Shown: positions 14,969-22,265 of the stretch, piece by piece
Position numbering within the stretch: position 1 is the first letter of the stretch
How the letters are laid out: each line of letters begins with the position of its first letter
From: Geopseudomonas aromaticivorans
GTDB lineage: Bacteria; Pseudomonadota; Gammaproteobacteria; Pseudomonadales; Pseudomonadaceae
Reading direction: 5' to 3'
Assembly (NCBI RefSeq): GCF_019097855.1
Contig: NZ_JAHRGL010000062.1
Coordinates: 1-64,000 of the forward strand
DNA length: 64,000 nt
Notes under the pieces: generated by a model
What the model was told of the DNA's origin: nothing
Seen by the model: only the letters and a program-made list of their open reading frames with translations
The model's database searches: none
Position numbers and translations under genes: made by a program

Positions 14969-15361
14969 ATGAACACTCCCTATCAACTGCTGGGCGGAGA
15001 GGATGGCGTTCGCCGTCTGTGCGACGCTTTCTACGACTGCATGGACAGCCTGCCCGAAGCCGCGGACATTCGCCGCATGCACGGCGAGGATCTCTCCGCA
15101 ATCCGCCAGAAGCTGTTCGAGTACCTGTCCGGCTGGCTAGGCGGCCCTCACCTCTATGCGCAGAAGTACGGCTCGATCTGCATGACCGGCCCGCACCGCC
15201 CCTACGCCATCGGCCCGAAGGAGCGTGACCAGTGGCTGCTGTGCATGGATCGCGCCCTGGAGCAGGTCGGTGCTAGCGATGAAGTGAAAGCCATGCTCAA
15301 GGGACCGCTGCAGGGCATCGCCGACATGATCCGCAACCGCGACACCTCCGCACCGGCCTGA
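14969..15361 (+). CDS. Group II truncated haemoglobin
   Basis: The product has 130 residues from the ATG at 14969 (GGAGAG eight bases upstream). The globin pattern is clear: LLGG-DGVRRLCDAFYDCMDSLPEA, then IRQKLFEYLSGWLGGP-LYAQKYG, the haem-proximal histidine region GPHRPYAIG, and ERDQWLLCMDRALE. The Trp in QWLLCM is the group II hallmark. Such globins bind oxygen or NO and are linked to oxidative or nitrosative stress. It is followed by genes of methionine sulfoxide repair, though on separate transcription units as far as spacing shows. Confidence 0.93.
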   Translation: MNTPYQLLGGEDGVRRLCDAFYDCMDSLPEAADIRRMHGEDLSAIRQKLFEYLSGWLGGPHLYAQKYGSICMTGPHRPYAIGPKERDQWLLCMDRALEQVGASDEVKAMLKGPLQGIADMIRNRDTSAPA

Positions 15362-15631
15362 AACACCAGCCGACGGGCGAGGCCCGGCACGCCAGCCAGC
15401 CTCCCCCGCCCGCACTGTCACGATAAGTTCATGAAATTGCAGGCTTTTTGACGATCCAAGTCAATAAAAGCCTGCCTTGCGCCTCCTAAGCTGATCCCCA
15501 GTCGCAGCAATTCCGCCCGGCATGCCGGCAGCGGAGCGCCACGCAACTCGCATCGCTCAGCCATCACGTTGACCGCCTGCACTCCAACCAGGAAAGCGAC
15601 GGCTCAACGTCATCGACAAGGAAGGCACGCC

Positions 15632-15973
15632 ATGAATACGCTCAAGCTCACCACTCTCGGCATCCTGCTGGCCGCACTGGGCGGTTACGCCGGCACAGCC
15701 CTGGCCGGCAATGGCATCGAGGGCACCTTCGACATGACCACCGAGGCCATGGGCGTGAAGGTGCGGAGCACCACCGTCGAACTGACGCCGGAGTTCATCC
15801 GTGAGGGCGACAGCAAACTGGCCATCGCCACCTGGGAGCACAAGGACGGCTACGTCACTGCCCGCGACAAGAACGGCGGCACGCTGCTGCACGCCCGCAT
15901 CGAGGATGGCGGCGACACCCTGATCCAGGAGATCGAGGGCATCGGCACCGCCACCTTCACCCGCATCGACTGA
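15632..15973 (+). CDS. Small periplasmic protein of unknown function
   Basis: The product has 113 residues with GGAAGG upstream of the ATG. A Sec signal peptide covers residues 1-25 (cleavage after ALA). The mature part of about 88 residues is beta-rich: short alternating strands such as GTFDMTTEAMGVKVRSTTVELTP, then KLAIATWEHKDGYVTARDKNGG, and TLIQEIEGIGTATFTRID at the end. The pattern fits a small beta-barrel or lipocalin-like fold. I do not recognise the family. It lies 198 bases before the exported MsrB gene. Confidence 0.7.
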   Translation: MNTLKLTTLGILLAALGGYAGTALAGNGIEGTFDMTTEAMGVKVRSTTVELTPEFIREGDSKLAIATWEHKDGYVTARDKNGGTLLHARIEDGGDTLIQEIEGIGTATFTRID

Positions 15974-16171
15974 GGCCGCATCGGCCGCGCGGCCCGTTTG
16001 CAGGTCGCGGAACTGGCGCGGGATCGTGTTGCTCTCGATCCTGCGCCGCCGGGTGCACAGAACAACCGTATGTCGCCTGACGGCATAATCCGTCACCACC
16101 AGTAGCCACACCGGCAACACTTGACGGCGGGAACTGTCCAATCTTCGCATACCCCTTCTCGGGAGCCGGCG

Positions 16172-16693
16172 ATGAACAGACGCATCCTGCTGCAGGCCCT
16201 GGCCTGCTTGCCTGCCGCAACACTGCTGGAGTTCGGCGCATATCCTGCGCAGGCAGCCGCGCCGGGCACCCCGACAGTGACCCCGCTCGACAAGCCGCCC
16301 GCCGCCTGGCGCGCCGTGCTGACGCCAGCGGCCTACCGAGTGCTGTTCGAGGGCGCCACCGAACCGTCCGGAAGCAGCCCGCTTGACGACGAACACCGCG
16401 ACGGCACCTTCGTCTGCGCCGCCTGCTACCTGCCGCTGTTCGACAGTCGGCACAAGTACGACAGCGGCACCGGCTGGCCCAGCTTCACCCAGCCGATCGC
16501 CGGACACGTTGGGCGCAAGCGCGACTTCCGCCTGATCTGGCCGCGAACCGAATATCACTGCGCGCGCTGCGGCGGCCACCAGGGCCATCTGTTCGACGAC
16601 GGCCCGCCGCCACGCGGCGAGCGCTGGTGCAACAATGGCGTGGCACTGCGCTTCGTGCCACGCGCCGACCCCTTGCCCGAACTGAGGAGTTAA
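16172..16693 (+). CDS. msrB: Exported peptide-methionine (R)-S-oxide reductase
   Basis: The product has 173 residues with GGGAG before the ATG. Residues 1-28 form an export signal beginning MNRRILLQAL, Sec-like or weakly Tat-like. The MsrB domain follows. Two CxxC pairs (CAAC at about 92 and CARC at about 137) bind structural zinc, TGWPSF is intact, and the catalytic cysteine is in RWCNNGVALRF, where most homologs have R-C-N-S/G. It reduces methionine-R-sulfoxide in envelope proteins. The next gene, msrA, overlaps or abuts its stop codon, so the pair forms one operon covering both stereoisomers. Confidence 0.93.
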   Translation: MNRRILLQALACLPAATLLEFGAYPAQAAAPGTPTVTPLDKPPAAWRAVLTPAAYRVLFEGATEPSGSSPLDDEHRDGTFVCAACYLPLFDSRHKYDSGTGWPSFTQPIAGHVGRKRDFRLIWPRTEYHCARCGGHQGHLFDDGPPPRGERWCNNGVALRFVPRADPLPELRS

Positions 16694-16695
16694 TG

Positions 16696-17358
16696 ATGAG
16701 CCGCGCGATTGCGTATCCAGCGCTGCCGGATGGCCTGCGCCGCGGCTTGCTGGCGCTGCTGCTGGCCACCAGCGCCGTGACCGGCATGCCGCATGCCGAC
16801 GCGGCGGAGAACAGCGCCACGACCGACGACCAGGCCGCCACGGCGATCTTCGCCGGCGGCTGCTTCTGGTGCATGGAGTCAGACTTCGACAAGGTGCCGG
16901 GCGTGCTGTCCACCACCTCCGGCTATACCGGCGGCACCCTGGCCAATCCGAGCTACGAGCAGGTATCGGCGGGGCACAGCCGCCATGTCGAGGCGCTGCT
17001 GGTGCGCTTCGATCCGACGCAGACCAGCTATGCCAAGCTGCTGGACGCCTACTGGCCGAATATCGACCCACTGACCGCCACCGGGCAGTTCTGCGACATT
17101 GGCTCGCAGTACCGCAGCGCGATCTTCTACCGCACGCCCGAGCAGCAACGCCTGGCCGAAGCGTCGAAAGTGGCGCTGCAGGCTTCCGGGCGCTTTGCCA
17201 AGCCGATCGTCACCGAGATCCTGCCCGCCGGCACCTTCTACCCCGCCGAGGAGTACCACCAGGACTACTACCGGAAGAACCCGCTGCGCTATTACTACTA
17301 CCGCACCACCTGCGGACGCGATGCGCGCCTGCAGGAGCTCTGGGGCAAGCGCCCCTGA
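16696..17358 (+). CDS. msrA: Exported peptide-methionine (S)-S-oxide reductase
   Basis: The product has 220 residues. Two ATGs overlap the msrB stop (16693 and 16696); I chose 16696 because AGGAG is six bases before it. A signal peptide (hydrophobic LLALLLATSAVTG, cleavage near ADAAE) precedes the MsrA domain. The catalytic motif GGCFWCMES is complete, with GYTGG, the GHSRHVEAL block, and GQFCDIGSQYRS. It reduces methionine-S-sulfoxide, probably in the periplasm. The source of electrons outside the cytoplasm is not visible in the window. Confidence 0.94.
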   Translation: MSRAIAYPALPDGLRRGLLALLLATSAVTGMPHADAAENSATTDDQAATAIFAGGCFWCMESDFDKVPGVLSTTSGYTGGTLANPSYEQVSAGHSRHVEALLVRFDPTQTSYAKLLDAYWPNIDPLTATGQFCDIGSQYRSAIFYRTPEQQRLAEASKVALQASGRFAKPIVTEILPAGTFYPAEEYHQDYYRKNPLRYYYYRTTCGRDARLQELWGKRP

Positions 17359-17383
17359 CTTCGCACAGCGCGGGAGGACGCCG

Positions 17384-17412
17384 CCGGCACGCGGACATCG
17401 GCCGCGTGCCGG
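17384..17412. terminator. Hairpin between msrA and cvfB
   Basis: An 11-bp perfect stem CCGGCACGCGG/CCGCGTGCCGG with a seven-base loop between the convergent genes. No T-run. Confidence 0.55.
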
Positions 17413-17424
17413 ATCACCTTCGGC

Positions 17425-18261
17425 TCAGCGCAGCTCGATGCGCTCGTCGAGGATGACGATCAACCCCTGCTTGTACAGGGCGCCGATGGCCTTCTTGAAG
17501 TTGCCCTTGCTTACGCCGAACAGGCGGCTGATCACTTCCGGCGGGCTCTTGTCGCTCAGCGCCAGGCTGCCGCCCTCGGCGCGCAGCTTGGCGAGGATCT
17601 GCTCGCCGAGGCTGTCGGCCGCCACCTTGCCGATCGGCTGCAGGCTAAGGCTGATCTTGCCGTCCGCCCGCACCTCGCGGATGTAACCGCTTTCCTGCAT
17701 GCCCGGACGGAGGAACTTGAACAGCTCGTTCTTGTGGATCAGGCCCCAGTGCTTGCCGTTGACGATCGCCTTGAAGCCGAGGTCGGTACGCTCGACCACC
17801 AGCAGCTCGACGGCCTGCCCCGGTTGGTAGTTGGGCGGGATCTTGTCCAGATAGCGGTCCAGCCGTGCGGTGGCGGTGATGCGCCGGGTGCGCGCATCGA
17901 GATAGACGTGCACCACGCAGTAGTCGCCGACCTGCAGCGGGCGTTTTTCCTCGGAGTGCGGCAGGAACAGGTCCTTGGGCAGCCCCCAATCGAGGAACAG
18001 GCCGACATGACTGATCTCAACTACCTTGAGGCTGGCGAAACCGCCGACCTGCACCTTGGGCGTCTGCGTGGTGGCGATGATGCGGTCTTCGCTGTCCAGG
18101 TAGACGAACACGTTGAGCCAGTCGCCGATCTCGCACGGCTCGCCCTTGGGCACATAGCGTTTGGGCAGGAGGATTTCGCCGTCCGGGCCGCCGTCCAGAT
18201 AGAGGCCGAAGTCGGTGTGCTTGACCACCTGCAGAGAATTGAACCGCCCGATCAGTGCCAT
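17425..18261 (-). CDS. cvfB: CvfB-family S1 RNA-binding protein
   Basis: The product has 278 residues from the ATG at 18261 (AAGGTAAG upstream). It shows the CvfB layout: S1-like modules at about 1-65 (GRFNSLQVVKHTDFGLYLDGG) and 70-135 (LKVVEISHVGLFLDWG--KDLFLP), and a third divergent S1 unit at 145-215. A C-terminal winged-helix domain at 220-278 contains PEVISRLFGVSKGNFKKAIGALYK. The length is normal. Such proteins bind RNA; CvfB of Staphylococcus is a virulence regulator. Here it is monocistronic and its targets are unknown. Confidence 0.9.
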   Translation of the reverse strand: MALIGRFNSLQVVKHTDFGLYLDGGPDGEILLPKRYVPKGEPCEIGDWLNVFVYLDSEDRIIATTQTPKVQVGGFASLKVVEISHVGLFLDWGLPKDLFLPHSEEKRPLQVGDYCVVHVYLDARTRRITATARLDRYLDKIPPNYQPGQAVELLVVERTDLGFKAIVNGKHWGLIHKNELFKFLRPGMQESGYIREVRADGKISLSLQPIGKVAADSLGEQILAKLRAEGGSLALSDKSPPEVISRLFGVSKGNFKKAIGALYKQGLIVILDERIELR

Positions 18262-18671
18262 GTCGCTTACCTTGGATTGCCAGAGGCAGCATTCTAGCCG
18301 AGAACGGCCGGCGAATTGCGGGCACACGCGAGGCAAGCGGCGGCGTATTCGCATGGCTTCCCGACGGACGCAGCGGGCCGCGGCCAGGCCGTACCGAGAT
18401 AGCTATCTTGTTGATTGAAAAGACGATTTACAGGCTGCCGCATTCCCCACAAGGACGCCCGACGCCACACGGGTACAAGGGGCCAAAAAGCCGGCCGTAG
18501 AAAGAATTTGCACCGGACGAAATTACCGTTTAGGTTATCGACCACTGTGCTGCAGCGTCATGGTTTAGATCTTGATTCATTCAAATTTCAGCTTTCCTGG
18601 CTCCTTGCACTCAGTTCCGACTCCGGGCAGTTCCGGTGTCGCAGTCAAAACTGTTGCTCAAGGAGACTTTT
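18262..18671. other. Intergenic region with the leader of the second cold-shock gene
   Basis: Holds the divergent promoters of cvfB and the csp gene. 18543-18671 is the probable csp leader. No gene is seen. Confidence 0.4.
18508..18536 (+). promoter_or_regulatory. Likely promoter of the second cold-shock gene
   Basis: TTGCAC (18508-18513) and TAGGTT (18531-18536) with a 17-base spacer. It gives a leader of about 130 nt. Confidence 0.45.
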
Positions 18672-18881
18672 ATGTCTAATCGCCAAACCGGTACCGTCAA
18701 GTGGTTCAACGATGAGAAAGGCTTCGGCTTCATCACCCCGCAGAGCGGTCCGGACGTGTTCGTTCACTTCCGCGCCATCAAGGCCGACGGCTTCAAGACC
18801 CTGAAGGAAGGCCAGGCTGTTTCCTTCCTGGTTGTCCAGGGCCAGAAAGGTCTGCAGGCTGACGAAGTCCAGATCGTCTGA
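18672..18881 (+). CDS. Cold-shock domain protein (CspA family), second copy
   Basis: The product has 69 residues with AAGGAG seven bases before the ATG. One cold-shock domain: [17 protein letters not shown] holds RNP1 and VFVHFR holds RNP2, both canonical. It differs from the copy at 6375-6587 mainly in the second half ([22 protein letters not shown]). The presence of two such genes with long leaders is normal in Pseudomonas, where some copies are cold-induced and others constitutive; which is which cannot be told here. Confidence 0.95.
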   Translation: MSNRQTGTVKWFNDEKGFGFITPQSGPDVFVHFRAIKADGFKTLKEGQAVSFLVVQGQKGLQADEVQIV

Positions 18882-18901
18882 TCTGACTTTCCAGTCTGAA
18901 C

Positions 18902-18931
18902 AAAAGCCCCGCTTCGTGCGGGGCTTTTGCA
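18902..18931 (+). terminator. Intrinsic terminator of the second cold-shock gene
   Basis: Stem AGCCCCGC/GCGGGGCT with a five-base loop, flanked by AAAA and TTTT, 20 bases after the stop. The same stem sequence terminates the first csp gene. Confidence 0.85.
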
Positions 18932-18983
18932 TTTCCGGGGTTCAGCCGAATGCCCCCTCGGCTCCCCCCTGCGCGGTCCCGCC

Positions 18984-19174
18984 ATGTCGCTGAAGCTCAC
19001 CATCGTCGACCAGACGCCCGTCCACGGCGACCGCCCGGCCCGCGAGGCGCTCAACAGCTCGGTCGGGCCAGTGGCTAGCTGGGCTAGTACCGCGACAAAC
19101 CGGGACGGGTCACCGTCACCCACAGCTTCGCAAGCCGCCTGAACAGCTATCGCCTGCTGGCCCGGAAGCGCTGA
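18984..19174 (+). pseudogene. Fusion scar: N-terminus of a luciferase-like monooxygenase joined to an unrelated gene end
   Basis: From the ATG at 18984 the first 26 residues (SLKLTIVDQTPVHGDRPAREAL) match the start of LLM-class flavin oxidoreductases of the YhbW type, which are normally about 330 residues. After about residue 30 the similarity ends. In another frame, from about 19089 to the TGA at 19172-19174, the sequence reads YRDKPGRVTVTHSFASRLNS and on to ARKR, which looks like the genuine end of a different protein. I infer an internal deletion that joined two genes. The intergenic remainder up to 19318 holds only the next promoter. Confidence 0.55.
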
Positions 19175-19277
19175 GGCGGCCGGGGAGAAATGGCCATTTC
19201 GCGATTTTCCCTGCCTATTTCCCGACAGATACTTTCCTGATTTCGTCAAGCTGCGCAAAAAATGACCGTCGATGCTG

Positions 19278-19283
19278 TACAAT
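19278..19283 (+). promoter_or_regulatory. Possible -10 element (TACAAT) for the next small gene
   Basis: TACAAT lies 36 bases before the start codon at 19319; the -35 region is not convincing. Confidence 0.35.
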
Positions 19284-19318
19284 GGTGAGTCCTTTCATCT
19301 TCAGGCAGGAGAATCACC

Positions 19319-19504
19319 ATGCAAAGCAAACCCAGCGCCTCCAAACAGAAGGTTGCCCCCGTTCCCTCCGCCGAAGCCCGTCTCGCGCTCGAAGAGCAGA
19401 TGGCCGCCTTCCTCAAGTCCGGCGGTGAAGTTCAGCAGATCCCCCGTGGTGTCAGCGGCCAGGTCTACGGCAGCTCGCGTCAGATCACCATTGGCAAGAA
19501 GTGA
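19319..19504 (+). CDS. Small basic protein of unknown function
   Basis: 61 residues with a good ribosome-binding site (GGAG seven bases before the ATG). The N-terminus is Ser/Lys/Pro-rich and likely disordered. A helix follows (AEARLALEEQMAAFLKSGGEV), and the end reads QQIPRGVSGQVYGSSRQITI. A -GG-VQQIP-GVSG-like tail is a pattern I associate with small Pseudomonas proteins, but I do not know its function. It lies four bases before the pseudouridine-synthase-like gene and is probably cotranscribed with it. Confidence 0.65.
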   Translation: MQSKPSASKQKVAPVPSAEARLALEEQMAAFLKSGGEVQQIPRGVSGQVYGSSRQITIGKK

Positions 19505-19508
19505 TTCC

Positions 19509-20219
19509 ATGAGCGACCCGGTCCGTCTGTCCAAACGCCTCGCCGAACAGCTGCCCTGCTCGCGCCGCGAAGCCGAGCTGTATATCGAGGGCGGCTGGGT
19601 CACGGTGGATGGCCAGGTGGTCGAGGAGCCGCAGTTCAAGGTGCAGGCGCAGACCATCGCCCTGCGCGAAGGCGCCAAGGCGGAACCCCAGCCGCCGATC
19701 ACCCTGATCCTGCACAAGCCGGCCGACCTGGACAGCGAGCATGCCTGCGAGTTGCTGAGCGCTGCCAGCCGCGCCGCGGACGATCCCTCGGGCGTGCATC
19801 TGCTGCAGCGTCACCTGCAGCGCCTGAGCGTGCCGCTGCCGCTGGAGCCCGAGGTTTCCGGCCTGCTGGTACTGACCCAGACCTGGGGCGTGATCCGCAA
19901 GCTGACCGACGACTTCAGCAAGATCGAGCAGGAATACATCGTCGACGTCGTCGGCACGCTGACGCCGGAGCAGCTCAAGCAGCTGCAGTTCGGCCTGAGC
20001 TACCGGGGCCGCCCGCTGACACCGTGCAAGGTCAGTTGGCAGAGCGAAACCCGCCTGCGCTTCGCCCTCAAGGCACCGCAGCCGGGGCAGATCGCCCACG
20101 TATGCCGTACCGTCGGCCTGCAGGTGCTCAGCATCCGCCGCATCCGCATCGGCCGTGTGGCCATGGCCAAGCTGCAACCCGGCCAGTGGCGCTACCTCGG
20201 CGGCAACGAGCGGTTCTGA
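19509..20219 (+). CDS. RsuA/RluF-family pseudouridine-synthase-like protein lacking the catalytic Asp
   Basis: The product has 236 residues. An S4 RNA-binding domain occupies residues 5-60 (RLSKRLAEQLPCSRREAELYIEGGWVTVDGQVV), followed by the synthase fold with LILHKPA and a late RTVGLQVLSIRRIRIG block close to RsuA/RluF. The central motif that is normally GRLDxxSxGLLLLT reads LPLEPEVSGLLVLT, so Glu stands where the catalytic Asp should be. I recall similar Pseudomonas proteins with the same change, so this may be a non-catalytic RNA-binding derivative and not a recent mutation. It likely binds rRNA. Confidence 0.8.
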   Translation: MSDPVRLSKRLAEQLPCSRREAELYIEGGWVTVDGQVVEEPQFKVQAQTIALREGAKAEPQPPITLILHKPADLDSEHACELLSAASRAADDPSGVHLLQRHLQRLSVPLPLEPEVSGLLVLTQTWGVIRKLTDDFSKIEQEYIVDVVGTLTPEQLKQLQFGLSYRGRPLTPCKVSWQSETRLRFALKAPQPGQIAHVCRTVGLQVLSIRRIRIGRVAMAKLQPGQWRYLGGNERF

Positions 20220-20303
20220 CCCCAGCGCCTGCAAGGTGGGACACTCGCCCGGCGAGTTCCCACCAGCAACGGAGGCCAGGACCGCCATTGACCCACCGCT
20301 GCA

Positions 20304-21452
20304 TCACGGCGCCGCCAACCCCACCCGCAGCAGCTTGCCATCCCGCGCGTCGGTGAGCACATATACCCAGCCGTCCGGCCCCGCCCGCACGTCGCGGATG
20401 CGCGCATTCAGCGACTCCAGCAAACGCTCCTCGCCCACCACCCTGTCACCGTCAAGGCTCAGGCGGATCAGCGCCTGGCCAGCCAGCGCGCCTACGAACA
20501 GGCTGTGGCGCCATGCCGGAAAACGCGCGCTGTCATAGAAAGCCATGCCGCTGATCGCCGGCGACTTTTTCCAGACGTACCAGGGCGCTTCGGTGCCGGG
20601 CGCCCGCTCGCCCTGTGCCTCGGGAATCGGCAACAGGCTGTAGTTGATGCCATGGGTGGCCAGCGGCCAGCCATAGTTACGCCCCGGCCGGGGAAGGTTG
20701 ATTTCATCGCCACCGCGCGGCCCATGCTCGTGGATCCATAGCTGCCCTGTCCACGGATTGAGCGCCGCGCCCTGCGGGTTACGATGGCCATAGGACCAGA
20801 TTTCCGCCCGCGCACCAGCCTTGCCGATGAAGGGGTTGTCCGTGGGAATGCGCCCATCCGCATGCAGGCGCACCACCTTGCCCTGCAGCTTGCCGAGATC
20901 CTGGGCCGTGGCGCGCTGGTTGTTCTCGCCCAGGGTGACGAACAGATAGCCGGCCCGGTCGAACACCAACCGCGAACCGAAATGGGCGCCAGTGGAGAGC
21001 TTGGGCTGCTGGCGGAAGATCACCCAGAAATCCTCCAGCGCGCGCAGGTCGGCAGACAGCCGCCCCCGACCGACCGCCGTACCGGCGTAGCCGTCCTGCC
21101 CCGCCTCGGCATAGCTCAGGTAGACGAGGCGATCCTCGGCAAACTGCGGCGACAGGGCGACATCCAGCAGGCCGCCCTGCCCCTGGGCGTAGACCGGCGG
21201 CACTCCGGCCAGCGATGCCGACAGCACGCCCTCAGCAGACACCCGGCGCAGACGGCCGGGGCGCTCGGTCACCAGCATGCCCTGCCCGTCCGGCAGGAAG
21301 GCCAGCGCCCAGGGATGCTCCAGCCCGCCGACCAGCTCGTGCAGCTCCAGCGGGCCGTGCGCAGTGCCCAGCGCTGGCGCGGCCGGCGCCGCCTGCAGCA
21401 GGCAGGCGCACAGCAGGAGCGCACAGCCGCGCAGCCAGGCCAGCAGTCTCAT
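20304..21452 (-). CDS. PQQ-dependent aldose sugar dehydrogenase (YliI/soluble GDH-like)
   Basis: The product has 382 residues from the ATG at 21452 (GGAAGAG upstream), coupled by a four-base overlap to the DUF488 gene. A signal peptide covers residues 1-24. The rest is a six-bladed propeller with LEHPWALAFLPDG, GGLLDVALSPQF, GAHFGSRLVFD, LGENN, YGHRNPQG, IHEHGPRGGDEIN and DVRAGPDGWVYVLTD. The RNPQG and HGPRGGDE segments carry residues of the PQQ and calcium site. It oxidises aldoses in the periplasm in related proteins; the physiological substrate is not known. Confidence 0.92.
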   Translation of the reverse strand: MRLLAWLRGCALLLCACLLQAAPAAPALGTAHGPLELHELVGGLEHPWALAFLPDGQGMLVTERPGRLRRVSAEGVLSASLAGVPPVYAQGQGGLLDVALSPQFAEDRLVYLSYAEAGQDGYAGTAVGRGRLSADLRALEDFWVIFRQQPKLSTGAHFGSRLVFDRAGYLFVTLGENNQRATAQDLGKLQGKVVRLHADGRIPTDNPFIGKAGARAEIWSYGHRNPQGAALNPWTGQLWIHEHGPRGGDEINLPRPGRNYGWPLATHGINYSLLPIPEAQGERAPGTEAPWYVWKKSPAISGMAFYDSARFPAWRHSLFVGALAGQALIRLSLDGDRVVGEERLLESLNARIRDVRAGPDGWVYVLTDARDGKLLRVGLAAP

Positions 21453-21838
21453 CGGGACTCTTCCGCGGCGCAATCGCCAGGCGCCGGCAAGGCCAGTTGC
21501 TCGTCGAGGAACTCGGCCAGCACCCGGGCGTTGTTCAACTGCTCGTCGTGCGCGGCATACAGCAGGGTCAGCGTGCCGTGGCGAGCCCGCTCCAGCAGCG
21601 GCCGCCACTGCGTCGGCAGCGTCGCCAGCTCGTCACGGTAGGCGCAGCGGAACTCGGCGAAATGCTCGGGATCATGAGCGAAGGCCTGGCGCAGCGCATT
21701 CGACGGCGCCAGCTCGCGCAGCCAGGCATCCAACTGCAGGCCGGCCTTGCTACAACCGCGCGGCCACAAGCGGTCGACCAGCACGCGGAAACCGTCTTCC
21801 GGCATGGCCGGCAGATACACGCGCTTGCAGACAATCAT
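21449..21838 (-). CDS. DUF488-family protein
   Basis: The product has 129 residues from the ATG at 21838; a GTG seven codons upstream is possible. DUF488 features are clear: KRVYLPAMPEDGFRVLVDRLWPRGCSKAG near the start, then LDAWLRELAPSNALRQAFAHDPEHFAEF, and TLLYAAHDEQLNNARVLAEFL at the end. These are small cytoplasmic proteins of unknown function, common next to redox or stress genes. The overlap with the aldose dehydrogenase gene indicates cotranslation. Confidence 0.88.
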   Translation of the reverse strand: MIVCKRVYLPAMPEDGFRVLVDRLWPRGCSKAGLQLDAWLRELAPSNALRQAFAHDPEHFAEFRCAYRDELATLPTQWRPLLERARHGTLTLLYAAHDEQLNNARVLAEFLDEQLALPAPGDCAAEESR

Positions 21839-21889
21839 CGTCCCCACCCTCGCGATCACCTCGTCCGGGCAAGGATAGACCGACGAACC

Positions 21890-22210
21890 TCACTCGGCCT
21901 GCGGCGTCTCCTCGCCCACGCAACGCACGGCGCGCTTCTGGCTGTCTACCAGCACCCCGGTCAGGCCCTTCTGGTTGACGTCGAACAGCACCAGCACGCC
22001 ATCGATGCAGTGGGCGACCTGGTCGGCGGGCTTGAGGGAAACCTTGTAGTCCTCGCCGGGGACGGTCTTGAGCATGGTGTAGTCGCTCAGCAACAGCGCG
22101 TCCTCGGGCTTGGCGAAGTGCAGATAGCCGTAAAAACCGAGCAGCGCGACAGTCGCAGCGACGCTGCCGACGGCGGTGAGGATCAGCGGGATGGGGTTGC
22201 GTTCGCTCAT
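21890..22210 (-). CDS. Single-pass membrane protein of unknown function
   Basis: The product has 106 residues. One membrane helix is predicted at about residues 8-30 (IPLILTAVGSVAATVALLGFYGYLHF), followed by a globular domain of 75 residues that would face the periplasm. Two cysteines (in AHCIDGVLVLFD and AVRCVGEE) could form a disulfide there. I do not recognise the family. It lies 55 bases after the QEGLA-motif gene on the same strand and is probably in the same transcript. Confidence 0.65.
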   Translation of the reverse strand: MSERNPIPLILTAVGSVAATVALLGFYGYLHFAKPEDALLLSDYTMLKTVPGEDYKVSLKPADQVAHCIDGVLVLFDVNQKGLTGVLVDSQKRAVRCVGEETPQAE

Positions 22211-22265
22211 GCGGGTATCCGGAAAGTCAGCAAAGGGGGATTCCAGAGACGAGCCCTGCGGCCCG

